64,000 nucleotides of DNA. It comes from Caulobacter rhizosphaerae (lineage in GTDB: Bacteria > Pseudomonadota > Alphaproteobacteria > Caulobacterales > Caulobacteraceae). Below, piece by piece: positions 30,527 through 40,181 of this stretch. The stretch lies in NCBI RefSeq assembly GCF_010977555.1, contig NZ_CP048815.1, positions 3,154,501-3,218,500 on the forward strand. Reading direction: 5' to 3'. Position numbers and translations under genes: made by a program. How positions within the stretch are numbered: position 1 is the first letter of the stretch; each line of letters starts with the position of its first letter. A model generated the notes under the pieces. That model did not search any database, was not told where the DNA came from, and was given only the letters and a program-made list of their open reading frames with translations.

Positions 30527-31776
30527 CGATCCACCTCGCCGAACACGATGTCGAGCGAGCCCAGGATGGCCGAGACGTCGGCCAGCTGGTGGCCGCGGTT
30601 CATCCAGTCCATGGCCGCCAGGTGCGAGAAGCCGGGCGCCTTGATCTTGCAACGGTAGGGCTTGTTGGTGCCGTTGCTGACCACGTAGACGCCGAACTCA
30701 CCTTTGGGCGCCTCGACGGCCGCATAGACCTCGCCTTCCGGCGTGCGGAAGCCTTCGGTGTAGAGCTTGAAGTGATGGATCAGGGCTTCCATCGACCGCT
30801 TCATCTCAGCCCGGCGCGGCGGGCTGACCTTGTTGTCCTCGGTCAGCACCGGGCCGGGCGTGGCGCGCAGCTTTTCGATGGCCTGAAGGATGATCTTGGT
30901 CGACTCGCGCATCTCCTGCATGCGGCACAGGTAGCGATCGTAGCAGTCGCCGTTCTTGCCCAGCGGGATGTCGAACTCGAACTCGTTGTAGCACTCGTAG
31001 GGCTGGTTGCGGCGCAGGTCCCAGGCGATGCCCGAACCGCGCACCATCACGCCCGAGAAGCCCCAGGCCAGGGCGTCTTCCTTGCTGACCACGCCGATGT
31101 CGACGTTGCGCTGCTTGAAGATGCGGTTGTCGGTGATCAGGCCCTCGATGTCGTCGCAGATCTTCGGGAAGGCTTTCGCCCACGTCTCGATGTCGTCGAT
31201 CAGGGAGGGGGTCAGGTCCTGGTGGACGCCGCCCGGACGGAAATAGTTGGCGTGCAGGCGAGCGCCGCTGGCGCGCTCGTAGAACACCATCAGCTTCTCG
31301 CGCTCCTCGAAGCCCCAGAGCGGCGGCGTCAAGGCGCCGACGTCCATGGCCTGGGTCGTCACGTTCAGCAGGTGGTTCAGCACCCGGCCGATCTCGCAGA
31401 ACAGCACGCGGATCAGGCTGCCGCGCCTGGGCACGTCCACGCCCAGCAGCTTCTCGATGGCCAGGCAGAACGCGTGTTCCTGGTTCATCGGCGCCACGTA
31501 GTCGAGGCGGTCGAAGTACGGGATGTTCTGGAGGTAGGTGCGCGCCTCCATCAGCTTCTCGGTGCCGCGATGCAGCAGGCCGATGTGCGGATCGACGCGC
31601 TCGACGATCTCGCCGTCGAGTTCCAGCACCAGGCGCAGCACGCCGTGCGCGGCCGGGTGCTGCGGGCCGAAGTTGATGTTGAACTTGCGCACCGGGGTTT
31701 CCGGCACGGCAGGCAGCGACGGCGGTGTCTCGTGGAAGAAGTCGGTCGCGGCGGCGGGGGAATTGGAACCAGTCAT
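30523..31776 (-). CDS. nuoD: NADH-quinone oxidoreductase subunit D
   Basis: 417 residues, the 49-kDa-type subunit. [20 protein letters not shown] and [12 protein letters not shown] near the N-terminus are family signatures and line the quinone pocket together with NuoB. The ending [11 protein letters not shown] is the expected C-terminus. The start follows nuoC by 5 bases. nuoC and nuoD are separate genes, as is usual in alphaproteobacteria. Confidence 0.97.
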   Translation of the reverse strand: MTGSNSPAAATDFFHETPPSLPAVPETPVRKFNINFGPQHPAAHGVLRLVLELDGEIVERVDPHIGLLHRGTEKLMEARTYLQNIPYFDRLDYVAPMNQEHAFCLAIEKLLGVDVPRRGSLIRVLFCEIGRVLNHLLNVTTQAMDVGALTPPLWGFEEREKLMVFYERASGARLHANYFRPGGVHQDLTPSLIDDIETWAKAFPKICDDIEGLITDNRIFKQRNVDIGVVSKEDALAWGFSGVMVRGSGIAWDLRRNQPYECYNEFEFDIPLGKNGDCYDRYLCRMQEMRESTKIILQAIEKLRATPGPVLTEDNKVSPPRRAEMKRSMEALIHHFKLYTEGFRTPEGEVYAAVEAPKGEFGVYVVSNGTNKPYRCKIKAPGFSHLAAMDWMNRGHQLADVSAILGSLDIVFGEVDR

Positions 31777-31781
31777 GACTC

Positions 31782-32423
31782 TTACGCGTCCCCTGCCCGC
31801 TTCTCGGCCTTCTCGTCGCCCGGCAGGGCGTACTTGGCGCCCTCCCACGGGGACAGGAAGTCGAAGGCGCGGAACTCGGTGATCTTCACGGGCTCGTAGA
31901 CCACGCGCTTCAGCTCGTCGTCGTAGCGGACCTCGACATAGCCCGTCATCGGGAAGTCCTTCCGCAGCGGATGGCCGTGGAAGCCGTAGTCGGTCAGGAT
32001 CCGCCGCAGGTCGGGGTGGCCGTCGAAGAAGATGCCGTACATGTCGAAGGCTTCGCGCTCGAACCAGTCGGCGACCGGGAACACCGGCGTGGCGCTGGGA
32101 ACGGCGGTGTCCTCGTCGGTCTGGACCTTGAACCGCACGCGATGGTTCTTCACCAGCGACAGCAGGTGATAGACCACGTCGAACCGGCGCTCGCGCTCCG
32201 GATAGTCGACGCCCGTCAGGTCCACCAGCTGGTGGAACCGGTAGTCGGGATGGTCGCGCAGATAGGTCAGGGCCTGGACCACGCGGTTGGACGGGCCCAG
32301 CAGGTTCAGTTCGCCGAACGCCACGTGGAACGCGGTGATCGCGCCGGCCGAGTTGGCGACGATCGCCTGGCCCAGGGCTTCCAGCGGCGACAGGACCGCT
32401 TCGGTGGTGACAACGTCGGTCAT
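31782..32423 (-). CDS. nuoC: NADH-quinone oxidoreductase subunit C
   Basis: 213 residues, the 30-kDa-type subunit. The signature [20 protein letters not shown] is followed by [20 protein letters not shown], both strongly conserved. It lies in the peripheral arm and contacts NuoD. ATG overlaps the nuoB stop by 4 bases. Confidence 0.97.
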   Translation of the reverse strand: MTDVVTTEAVLSPLEALGQAIVANSAGAITAFHVAFGELNLLGPSNRVVQALTYLRDHPDYRFHQLVDLTGVDYPERERRFDVVYHLLSLVKNHRVRFKVQTDEDTAVPSATPVFPVADWFEREAFDMYGIFFDGHPDLRRILTDYGFHGHPLRKDFPMTGYVEVRYDDELKRVVYEPVKITEFRAFDFLSPWEGAKYALPGDEKAEKRAGDA

Positions 32424-33016
32424 CGCTCGATCGTCCCCGTGCGACGGATCTTCTTCTGCAGCTGCAGCACGCCGTAGACCAGGGCCTCGGCGGTGGGCGG
32501 GCAGCCGGGAACATAGATGTCGATCGGCACGATCCGGTCGCAGCCGCGCACGACGCTGTAGCTGTAATAGTAGTAGCCGCCGCCGTTGGCGCAGCTGCCC
32601 ATCGAGATGACGTAGCGCGGCTCGGGCATCTGGTCGTAGACCTTGCGCAGAGCCGGGGCCATCTTGTTGGTCAGGGTGCCGGCGACGATCATCACGTCCG
32701 ACTGGCGCGGGCTGGCGCGCGGCGCGAAGCCGTAGCGCTCCAGGTCGTAGCGCGGCATGGCCGAGTGCATCATCTCGACAGCGCAGCAGGCCAGGCCGAA
32801 GGTCATCCACATCAGGCTGCCGGTGCGGGCCCAGGTGATCAGGTCGTCGGCGGCGGCCGTGACGAAGCCCTTGTCGGCCAGCTGGCCCGACAGGCCGTCG
32901 AAATAGGGGTCGTGCAGCTTGGGGTCATAGCCCTGCACCGTCGACCGCGCGGCCGAGCCCGCGGGAACGAGCGGGGAGCTGGGGGCCGCGCTGTTGGGGG
33001 GAACGATCACTCCCAT
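32420..33016 (-). CDS. nuoB: NADH-quinone oxidoreductase subunit B
   Basis: 198 residues. N2 cluster ligands are Cys77 and Cys78 (the adjacent pair in [10 protein letters not shown]), Cys142 and Cys172 (VPGCPP). N2 is the last cluster before quinone. A roughly 40-residue N-terminal extension rich in Pro, Ser and Ala precedes the core. The start lies 10 bases inside nuoA. Confidence 0.97.
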   Translation of the reverse strand: MGVIVPPNSAAPSSPLVPAGSAARSTVQGYDPKLHDPYFDGLSGQLADKGFVTAAADDLITWARTGSLMWMTFGLACCAVEMMHSAMPRYDLERYGFAPRASPRQSDVMIVAGTLTNKMAPALRKVYDQMPEPRYVISMGSCANGGGYYYYSYSVVRGCDRIVPIDIYVPGCPPTAEALVYGVLQLQKKIRRTGTIER

Positions 33017-33384
33017 TCGAGGGCGCCCTTCTTCCATTCGTAGATGAAGCCGACAGTCAGAACGCCCAGGAAGACCAGCATCGACCAGAAGGCGAAGGCG
33101 GCCACGTCGTGCGGCAGCTTCATCAGCGAAACGGCCCACGGGAACAGGAAGGCCACTTCCAGGTCGAAGATGATGAACAGGATCGAGACCAGGTAGAACC
33201 GGACGTCGAACTTCATGCGCGCGTCGTCGAAAGCGTTGAAGCCGCATTCGTAGGCGGACAGCTTTTCCGGGTCCGGCGCCTTGGGGGCGAGCACGGCGGC
33301 GGCGAGGATGAAGGCGATGCCGATGACCGCCGCGATCCCTAGGAAGATCACGATCGGCAGATACTGGAGAAGGAAGGCGTTCAT
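33007..33384 (-). CDS. nuoA: NADH-quinone oxidoreductase subunit A
   Basis: 125 residues and three membrane helices; the loop [20 protein letters not shown] and the helix with [10 protein letters not shown] are diagnostic. It is the first gene of a 16-kb minus-strand operon holding all fourteen nuo genes. The operon promoter should lie in the 198 bases between here and tRNA-Asp 1, but I could not fix it. Confidence 0.97.
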   Translation of the reverse strand: MNAFLLQYLPIVIFLGIAAVIGIAFILAAAVLAPKAPDPEKLSAYECGFNAFDDARMKFDVRFYLVSILFIIFDLEVAFLFPWAVSLMKLPHDVAAFAFWSMLVFLGVLTVGFIYEWKKGALEWE

Positions 33385-33582
33385 GACAGCCCTTGGCTTG
33401 AATCGAGCGGGTTGTAGCTCAGTGTCGCCAGCGCTTCAAACGCCTCGGACACATTGAGAAACGGTCGCAACTGGCATTCACTCACAGCTTCCGCGACATG
33501 GCCGTTGACACGCCCATCGGCCCGACATATCAGACGCCCCTCGCCGCACGGCGGGTCGCACTTCGCTTCGGCGGAGCCTGAT

Positions 33583-33659
<77 letters not shown>

Positions 33660-33736
33660 CCTTCCCTGAAGTTGGCTGCTTCCCACCGCCAGGCAGTCTA
33701 TGGAACGACCGCGCCGGACATTGGTTCGCGCCCGAC

Positions 33737-33813
<77 letters not shown>

Positions 33814-33864
33814 CTTCCCCTTCTCCTTGCAGTCCTCGCGGTCAGGCCATGGACTCGCCGCGCC

Positions 33865-34170
33865 TCAATAGAATCGCGGAATCGGTCCCGGGTGCGGAGT
33901 CGGCGCGTCGAATTCGAAGAACTCCTCGTCGACATAGCACCAGCCCCAGCCCTCGGGCGGGTCGTAGCCCTCGATGATCGGGTGGGCGGTGGCCTTGAAA
34001 TGTTTGGTCGCATGCTTGTTTTTTGACTGGTCGCAGCAGCCGACATGCCCGCAGGTCCGGCACAGCCGCAGGTGCAGCCAGGAATCGCCCGTCTTCAGGC
34101 ACTCCTCGCAGCCGGCCGTTCCGGGCGTCACATCCTGGATCTGGTCCAGATGGGTGCATTTCAACGCCAT
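33865..34170 (-). CDS. UBP-type zinc finger protein
   Basis: 101 residues. The zinc ligand pattern is clear: Cys5/His7, Cys21/Cys24, Cys37/Cys40, Cys45, and histidines in KHATKHFKATAHPII. This is the ZnF-UBP fold otherwise known from ubiquitin-specific proteases, found as stand-alone small proteins in many bacteria that lack ubiquitin; the partner is unknown. ATG at 34170 has GGAG 7 bases upstream, so the longer in-frame version was rejected. Confidence 0.88.
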   Translation of the reverse strand: MALKCTHLDQIQDVTPGTAGCEECLKTGDSWLHLRLCRTCGHVGCCDQSKNKHATKHFKATAHPIIEGYDPPEGWGWCYVDEEFFEFDAPTPHPGPIPRFY

Positions 34171-34298
34171 GACGGTCTCCGTTCCTGGTCGCCCTTCAGG
34201 CGAAACGATCCACGGCGACTCCTGCACCGATCCCGGCGGCCCGGCTAGAACGAACCGATCGTCTTGAGGTTCGCCTTCCGCGTTCCGATCTAGCGTGC

Positions 34299-35315
34299 AT
34301 GTCGCACGCCCATCCCCTGCCCTTTTCCGTCCTCGACCTGGCCCCCGTCCCGCAAGGAACCACCGTCGGCCAGGCGCTTCAAAACAGCCTGGACCTGGCC
34401 CGCCATGCCGAACGGCTGGGCTATCACCGCTATTGGCTGGCCGAGCACCACAACATGCCGGGAATCGCCAGCGCCGCGACCGCCGTGGTCATCGGCCACG
34501 TGGCGGCCGGCACCTCGACCATCCGCGTCGGCTCGGGCGGGGTCATGCTGCCCAACCACGCGCCGCTGATGGTGGCCGAGGCGTTCGGCACCCTGGCGGC
34601 CCTCCATCCCGGCCGAATCGACCTGGGTCTGGGTCGCGCGCCGGGCACTGACCAGGCCACCATGCGGGCCCTGCGCCGTTACATGGGCGCGGTGGACAGC
34701 TTCGCTCAGGACGTCGTCGAGCTGCAGGGCTGGTTCCAGCCGGCCCAGCCCGGCCAGTCGGTGCGCGCCGTGCCGGGCGAGGGCCAGGACGTGCCGTTGT
34801 GGCTGCTCGGCTCCAGCACCTACAGCGCCCAGTTGGCCGCCGCCCTGGGCCTGCCGTTCGCCTTCGCCGCCCACTTCGCGCCCGACCAGCTGATGGAGGC
34901 GATCGCCATCTATCGGCGCACCTTCAAGCCGTCCGAAGCGCTGGCCCAGCCCTATGTCCTGGTCTGCATCGGGGTCTGCGCGGCCGACGGCGACGACGAG
35001 GCCCGCCGCCTGTTCACCTCAAGCCAACAGCAGTTCGTGGCCCTGCGGCGCGGCAATCCGGGCCTGTTGCCGCCGCCGGTGGACGACATCCGCGATGTGG
35101 CCTCGGACGCCGAGATCGCGGGACTGGACCACACCTTCCGCTATTCGGCGATCGGCGCGCCCGACACGGTCCGCGCCAAGATCCAGAAGGTGCTGGACCT
35201 CACCGGCGCCGACGAACTGATGGCCGCTTCGCAGATCCACGACCATGCGGCGCGGAAACGATCCTACGAGATCCTGGCTCAGGTGCGCGGCGCGCTGACG
35301 AAAGCGGCCGCTTAG
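34299..35315 (+). CDS. LLM-class flavin-dependent oxidoreductase (luciferase-like)
   Basis: 338 residues, single-domain TIM barrel of the bacterial luciferase family. [52 protein letters not shown] and [14 protein letters not shown] are the standard segments for this group (MsnO8/YhbW type). It would use reduced flavin and oxygen on an unknown substrate. It stands alone; the next gene converges on it with 6 bases between the stops. Confidence 0.9.
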   Translation: MSHAHPLPFSVLDLAPVPQGTTVGQALQNSLDLARHAERLGYHRYWLAEHHNMPGIASAATAVVIGHVAAGTSTIRVGSGGVMLPNHAPLMVAEAFGTLAALHPGRIDLGLGRAPGTDQATMRALRRYMGAVDSFAQDVVELQGWFQPAQPGQSVRAVPGEGQDVPLWLLGSSTYSAQLAAALGLPFAFAAHFAPDQLMEAIAIYRRTFKPSEALAQPYVLVCIGVCAADGDDEARRLFTSSQQQFVALRRGNPGLLPPPVDDIRDVASDAEIAGLDHTFRYSAIGAPDTVRAKIQKVLDLTGADELMAASQIHDHAARKRSYEILAQVRGALTKAAA

Positions 35316-35321
35316 GTCAGC

Positions 35322-36554
35322 CTAGGCCCATCCGACCAGCTCGGCCGCGGGTTCCGGCGCGTCTTCGAACGCGGTGCAGCCGGTGAGTCGGCCGTAGATC
35401 GCCGACAGCTTGCGGAAGACCGGGTCCCAGCCGTGCCGGTGCTCGGCGCGCTGGCGGGCGGCGCGACCCAGGGCCGAAACGTCGCGCGCGAACACCGCCT
35501 CGACCGCTTCGGCGAAGGCGCGGGCCTCCGACGCCGTGGCCAGGGCCCCGACGGTCTCATCCACGGATTCGGCCACGCCGCCGGCCGCCACGCCGATCAC
35601 CGGCAGGCCGCAGGCCATGGCCTCCAGCACGATCAGGCCGAACGGCTCGTTGTCGTTGGCGTGGACGAAGGCGTCGCAGCCGGCCAGCACCGCCGCCAGG
35701 CTCTGGGGATCACGCTGGTAGTCCATGCAGATCACCCGGTCGCTGGGCGGCGCGCCGGCGCCCGCCCCCACGAACAGCAGCACATAGGGGTCGCCCAGAC
35801 GCTCGACCGCCTCGACCAGCACGTCCAGCTTCTTCTCCTTGGCCGGACGGCCGGCGAACACCAGGATCCGATGGCGGCTGGTCAGGCCCAGACGGCGGCG
35901 CAGGGCTTCGCGATCGCCGCGACCAGGATTGAAGATGTCGGTGTCGACGCCCAGCGGCAGGCCAATGGCGTTCTTGACGCCCGCCTCGATCAGCCGGCCG
36001 GCGATGAACTGACTGGGGGCCACGGCCTGATCGAACTGGCGGTAGATCGCCGCCCAGCGCTTCTGCACCGGCTTTTCGGCCCATTCGCCGATGTGCAGCG
36101 CCGCCAGCGCGCCCAGGTCGGTGTGACAGAAACCCACCACAGGCACGCCCAGGGCGTCGCCCGCCTTCAGGGCCGCCAATCCCGGCGTGTACGGATCGCC
36201 GGCCTCGATGATGTCCGGCCGCTGACGAATCAGTCGCTCCATCCAGGCGTTCTTGACCACCGGCCAGCGATAGCCGTCGCCGAACGGCAGAGGCGCCGCA
36301 TAGATCGAAACCCGTCCGTGCCCGTCGTGAGCATCCCGGGGGCCGGGCACCACGAGGGTGTGCCGAACCTGGGGCCGATTCGCCGCGATCCAGGCCCGCT
36401 TGGAGTTCAGATAGCGCCGAACCCCGCCGCTACGGGGCGCATAGAGCATCGTGGTGTCGACCAGCCTGACCGGCTTTCCGCCGGGCCGGACCGCCTTGAA
36501 CAGGGGTTCTTCTGCCTCGTTGAACGCCGAGAGCCGATCAAACCTCAAATCCAT
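35322..36554 (-). CDS. Glycosyltransferase family 4 protein
   Basis: 410 residues, GT-B fold. The N-terminal acceptor domain includes LYAPRSGGVRRYLNSKRAW; the C-terminal donor domain has FAGRPAKEKKLDVLVEA and the EX7E motif in EPFGLIVLE within a GLPVIG context. ATG at 36554 (MDLRFDRLSAFNEAEE) was chosen over one 13 codons upstream. It would transfer a sugar from a nucleotide donor; donor and acceptor cannot be read. No glycan operon surrounds it. Confidence 0.85.
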   Translation of the reverse strand: MDLRFDRLSAFNEAEEPLFKAVRPGGKPVRLVDTTMLYAPRSGGVRRYLNSKRAWIAANRPQVRHTLVVPGPRDAHDGHGRVSIYAAPLPFGDGYRWPVVKNAWMERLIRQRPDIIEAGDPYTPGLAALKAGDALGVPVVGFCHTDLGALAALHIGEWAEKPVQKRWAAIYRQFDQAVAPSQFIAGRLIEAGVKNAIGLPLGVDTDIFNPGRGDREALRRRLGLTSRHRILVFAGRPAKEKKLDVLVEAVERLGDPYVLLFVGAGAGAPPSDRVICMDYQRDPQSLAAVLAGCDAFVHANDNEPFGLIVLEAMACGLPVIGVAAGGVAESVDETVGALATASEARAFAEAVEAVFARDVSALGRAARQRAEHRHGWDPVFRKLSAIYGRLTGCTAFEDAPEPAAELVGWA

Positions 36555-36614
36555 CACGCCGGAACCTCGCTTGTCAGCCGCTCCCGCCGACACGGTCGCA
36601 GAGCCTTAAGACAC

Positions 36615-36833
36615 TCACGGGGACGGAGGTTCCTCCGAAGCTGGAGCGGTGTCCAGCGCCCGCAACGCACCCCGCCGCGAGAGCGCTTCCCGCAGGAGCA
36701 TTTCGACCTGGGCGTTGACGCTGCGCAGTTCGGCCGCCGCCAGGGTTTCGACGGCGGCCAGCACCTCGGGGCGTACGCGCATCAGGAACGCGCGGCGCCC
36801 GCCTTTCGACGCATCGGATGGAGACGCGGCCAA
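36615..36833 (-). CDS. Ribbon-helix-helix (Arc-like) DNA-binding protein paired with the SPFH gene
   Basis: 72 residues from a TTG at 36833; no ATG fits, so the start is inferred. [20 protein letters not shown] gives the beta strand and first helix, and [18 protein letters not shown] the second helix of an Arc/MetJ-type dimer. It begins 4 bases after the SPFH stop and so is in its operon. Such proteins usually repress their own promoter by binding a palindrome; the palindrome at 37740-37759 upstream of this operon is a natural candidate, though untested. Confidence 0.68.
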   Translation of the reverse strand: MAASPSDASKGGRRAFLMRVRPEVLAAVETLAAAELRSVNAQVEMLLREALSRRGALRALDTAPASEEPPSP

Positions 36834-36837
36834 CGGA

Positions 36838-37719
36838 TCAGCCGTACAGCGTGCCGGTGTTGACCACGGGCTGGGCCTCGCGGTCGGCGCACAGCACCAC
36901 CAGCAGGTTGGACACCATCGCCGCCTTGCGCTCATCGTCCAGGACGACGACGTCCCGCTCGCTGAGCTGCTGCAGCGCGTTCTCGACCATGCCGACCGCG
37001 CCGGCGACGATCGTGCGGCGGGCGGCCAGCACAGCCTCGGCCTGCTGGCGCTTGAGCATCGAACCGGCGATCTCGGGCGCGTAGGCCAGGTGCATCAGGT
37101 GCGTCTCGTCGATCGACACGCCGGCCACGGCGGTGCGCCCCCGCAGGTCCGTCCGCAGGCGCTCGCTTACATGGTCCGCGTCCGACCGCAGGGTCGGTTC
37201 GCCGCTGTCGTCGTGGTCGTAGGCGTAGTGCGAGGCCGTCTCGCGCAGCGCCGTCTCAATCTGGATGTGCACGAAGGCAGCATAGTCGTCGACGTCGAAC
37301 AGGGCCTGGGCGGTGTCCGACACCCGCCAGACGATGTTGGCGGCGATCTCGACCGGGTTGCCGCGCTTGTCGTTGACCTTGAGGGTTTCGCTGGTGACGT
37401 TGCGCACCCGCAGGCTGATCTTCTTGCGGCCGTACCAGGGCAGCACCCAGCGCAGGCCGGTCCGCCGGTCGGTGCCGACATAGGTCCCGAACAGGGTGAC
37501 GACATAGGCTTCGTTGGGCTGCAGCGCATAGAAGCCGCAGCTGGTCAGCAGGAAGAGCACGATCAGGACCGCGCCGCCGACCGGACCGGCGACGCCGCCC
37601 GTCGAGAAGGCCCAGACGGCGGCGGCTAGCATTACCGGAAGCGAGATCAGCGGCAGCCCGCCGCCGATCCCGCCATAGGGGCGTTCGGTCGAGCGATTGA
37701 TGTTCGGCGCGTCGGACAT
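36838..37719 (-). CDS. SPFH / band 7 domain membrane protein
   Basis: 293 residues. After a polar N-terminus there are two hydrophobic segments (about 22-40 and 43-62), then the SPFH domain: [49 protein letters not shown] and a coiled region [24 protein letters not shown] proteins oligomerise on membranes as flotillin-like scaffolds or protease regulators. GGAGGA lies 6 bases before ATG. A 20-bp perfect palindrome ends about 20 bases upstream of the start. Confidence 0.9.
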   Translation of the reverse strand: MSDAPNINRSTERPYGGIGGGLPLISLPVMLAAAVWAFSTGGVAGPVGGAVLIVLFLLTSCGFYALQPNEAYVVTLFGTYVGTDRRTGLRWVLPWYGRKKISLRVRNVTSETLKVNDKRGNPVEIAANIVWRVSDTAQALFDVDDYAAFVHIQIETALRETASHYAYDHDDSGEPTLRSDADHVSERLRTDLRGRTAVAGVSIDETHLMHLAYAPEIAGSMLKRQQAEAVLAARRTIVAGAVGMVENALQQLSERDVVVLDDERKAAMVSNLLVVLCADREAQPVVNTGTLYG

Positions 37720-37739
37720 GGAGTCCTCCAGGGTTGATT

Positions 37740-37759
37740 TCAAAGTGATATCACTTTGA
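37740..37759. promoter_or_regulatory. 20-bp perfect palindrome, probable operator
   Basis: TCAAAGTGATATCACTTTGA is fully self-complementary. It lies in the divergent region between the SPFH operon and the glycosyltransferase at 37825, 20 bases before the SPFH start and about 65 before the other. A symmetric AT-rich site in a GC-rich genome at this position fits an operator bound by a dimer or tetramer. The regulator is not known; the RHH protein encoded two genes away is one candidate. Confidence 0.6.
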
Positions 37760-37824
37760 TCGCTTATGGCAAGGCTCGTTCGGACCGCGTAGGCAGGCGA
37801 TGCGAAGGCGGTCGAGGGTCCCTG

Positions 37825-39078
37825 ATGGCGCGTTATCTGTTCACCACCTGGGAAGGCGGCGGCCACGTGCAGCCCATGCTGTCGGTCGCCCGCGACCTGG
37901 CGGCCCGCCGCCACGCCGTGCTGACGCTGAGCGACCCGTGCAACGCGCCCGACGCCGCCGCCCTGGGCGTGCCGTTCCGCGCCTGGACCACCGCGCCCTT
38001 CCAGACCGGCAAGACTCGCGACGACGACCGGCTGAAGGACCACGAGGCCGACAATCCGCTGGCCGTGATCCACCGCCTGCTTGAGCGGGTGATGGCCGGC
38101 CCCGCCCTCGCCTACGCCAACGACACCCTGGCGGCGATCGACGCTTTCGGGCCGGACGTGGTGGTGTCGCAGGAACTGCTGCTGGGCTCGATGGCCGCGG
38201 CGGAGGCCCGCGGCCTGCCTCTGGCCCTGCTGGCCGCCAACATCTGGTCGCTGCCGACGATGCCTGGCGCGCCGCCGTTCGGGGCCGGCATGCTGCCGGC
38301 GACCAGCGACGAGGAACGGGCCATGCACGCCATGGTTGGCCAGATGGGCCGAAGCTTCTTCCAGGCCGGCCTGCCCGACCTGAACGCCGCCCGGGCCGCT
38401 CTGGGTCTGCCGCCCCTGAGCGACCTGTTCGGACAACTCGACGTCGCCAAGGCCGTCCTCCTGGCGACCAGCAAGGCCTTCGACTTCGCCCCCGAGCCCC
38501 TGCCCGCCCCCTTCGTCCATGTGGGGCCCTACCTGGCCGATCCGGCCTGGGTCGAGCCGTTCCCGACGCCGTCCGGCGACGCGCCGCTGGTGGTGGTGTC
38601 GTTCTCCAGCCTCTACCAGGCGCAGGAGCCGGTGCTGCGCGCGATCCTCGCCGCCCTGGGCCGATTGCCGGTGCGCGGCGTGGTCACCACCGGCCCGACC
38701 ATCGATCCGGCCGAGTTCGCGGCGCCGGACAATGTCGCCGTCGTTCGCAGCGCCTCGCACGGCGATCTGCTGAAGGGCGCGGCCCTGTTCGTCACCCATG
38801 CCGGCCATGGTTCGACCTTGAGGCCGCTGATGGCCGGGGTTCCGCTGCTGTGCCTGCCGATGGGTCGCGACCAGCACGACAACGCCGCCCGCGTCGCCCA
38901 TCGCGGCGCCGGCCTGACCCTGCCGGCCGACGCCGGCCCCGACCAGATCGCCGCCGCCGTGCGTCGCCTGCTCGACGAGCCGGCGTTCAAGGCCGCCGCC
39001 GAGACCCTGGGCGCGGCGATCCGCGCCGACGAGGCCGCCCGCGACGCGGCCGCCGCGCTAGAGGCGCTGGCGGCCTAG
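37825..39078 (+). CDS. GT1 (UGT/MGT-type) glycosyltransferase
   Basis: 417 residues from ATG at 37825 with GAGGG upstream; a 23-residue longer form was rejected. N-terminal GGGHVQPMLSVARDL is the acceptor-side start and the C-terminal donor motif reads THAGHGSTLRPLMAGVPLLC followed by LPMGRDQHDNA. The family includes macrolide, sterol and carotenoid glycosyltransferases that use UDP- or dTDP-sugars. The acceptor is unknown. Its TAG stop interlocks with that of the next gene in CTAG. Confidence 0.85.
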   Translation: MARYLFTTWEGGGHVQPMLSVARDLAARRHAVLTLSDPCNAPDAAALGVPFRAWTTAPFQTGKTRDDDRLKDHEADNPLAVIHRLLERVMAGPALAYANDTLAAIDAFGPDVVVSQELLLGSMAAAEARGLPLALLAANIWSLPTMPGAPPFGAGMLPATSDEERAMHAMVGQMGRSFFQAGLPDLNAARAALGLPPLSDLFGQLDVAKAVLLATSKAFDFAPEPLPAPFVHVGPYLADPAWVEPFPTPSGDAPLVVVSFSSLYQAQEPVLRAILAALGRLPVRGVVTTGPTIDPAEFAAPDNVAVVRSASHGDLLKGAALFVTHAGHGSTLRPLMAGVPLLCLPMGRDQHDNAARVAHRGAGLTLPADAGPDQIAAAVRRLLDEPAFKAAAETLGAAIRADEAARDAAAALEALAA

Positions 39079-40181
39079 GTCTCGGCGACCTCGATCCGGA
39101 CTTCGCCGCCGGCGTGCTTGGCGGCGAAGACCAGCAGGCGCTCGCCCTCGTCCGCCAGGGCGGTGGCGACAGCCTTGGTCGGTTTGGCGAACAGGTCGAC
39201 GTGGAGCACCGACGCCGTCTTGCCGTCCTCGATGCGCCACCGCCCGGCCGTGAAACCGTCGATCAGCACCGTCGCCCGCAGGATGCCGTTGGGCGTGTAG
39301 AGCCGGCGCTTGTGATCCGCCGACATGATCCGCGTCCGATCCTCGTGGGCCAGCAGCACGTTGTCGAACTCGCCGAGGAACCGCAGGGGCGTCTCGGCGT
39401 CGCCCGGCGGGCGCTCGGCGTGGGGGAGGTCGAACAGATCCACCCCGTCCTCACCTTGGAAAACCGCCAGGAGCGGGCGGAGCGACTCGAACGTGGGGGC
39501 CAGGCGACTGAGGCCCAGCCAGGTCTGGGCGTCGGCGACGCTGGCGGGCCCGAACGCCGCCAGGTAGCGCCGCACCAGGTCGGCCAAGGCGAAGCCGCGC
39601 TTGGGCGCGGCCAACCGATCCTCCATTGCCGCCAGCGTCGGCTGGCCGCTCCGCCCCCATAGCCCGCGCGGCGGTAGTTGCAGCATCGGCAGGTGAATGC
39701 GGGCCGCCATGGCCAAGGCCTGCGGATCGCGCCCCGGCCAGCGCGCAGCCAAGGCGTCGCGAAGCTCGGCGGCGGTCAGCGGTCCGCGCCGCAGCAGTTC
39801 GCGCGCCGCCGCCGTGATCTCGGCTTGGTCCAGCCCGGCCAAGGCGCGACCGTACACGCCGCCTTCGGTCAGGAACCGATCCAGGCCCCGCTGGATCAGC
39901 GGCCGGATCGCCGCGAAATCCTCGGCGGCGGCGATGTGCAGGGTGCCGCGCATCAGCGTGCCGCGCGCCAGGCTGAAGTCTTCCAACAGTTCGGACAGGT
40001 CTTGCGGCGCGAAGGCCTTAAGCCGGGTCCAGAGCGCGAAATACGGCGCCTGGGCGGACTGGGCCTGCAGGGCGATCAGCCGCTCCAGCGCCTCCGGCAC
40101 GGACAGGTCGGCGCGCCGCGACAGGTGCTGGCGCGCCAGCAGCGCCCGGTTCAGCGCCCGGCGGTCCAGGATCTTCACCAT
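39075..40181 (-). CDS. Winged-helix DNA-binding protein of the AlkZ/YcaQ type (HTH_42)
   Basis: 368 residues. The QxQ element in LIALQAQSAQAPYFALWTRL (about 36-55) corresponds to the catalytic motif of AlkZ/YcaQ DNA glycosylases, and RGTLMRGTLHIAAAEDF plus later winged-helix segments (RRGPLTAAELRDAL) support the family. AlkZ-type enzymes unhook DNA crosslinks or remove bulky adducts and often protect producers of genotoxins. Many homologues are uncharacterised, so activity is inferred. The start overlaps the upstream esterase gene by 7 bases. Confidence 0.75.
   Translation of the reverse strand: MVKILDRRALNRALLARQHLSRRADLSVPEALERLIALQAQSAQAPYFALWTRLKAFAPQDLSELLEDFSLARGTLMRGTLHIAAAEDFAAIRPLIQRGLDRFLTEGGVYGRALAGLDQAEITAAARELLRRGPLTAAELRDALAARWPGRDPQALAMAARIHLPMLQLPPRGLWGRSGQPTLAAMEDRLAAPKRGFALADLVRRYLAAFGPASVADAQTWLGLSRLAPTFESLRPLLAVFQGEDGVDLFDLPHAERPPGDAETPLRFLGEFDNVLLAHEDRTRIMSADHKRRLYTPNGILRATVLIDGFTAGRWRIEDGKTASVLHVDLFAKPTKAVATALADEGERLLVFAAKHAGGEVRIEVAET

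Noticed and set aside
33408..33424. TAGCTCAGTG-like fragment resembling the 5' half of a tRNA, upstream of nuoA
   Set aside because: No acceptor, anticodon or T arm can be formed around it; probably chance similarity to the nearby tRNA-Asp genes.
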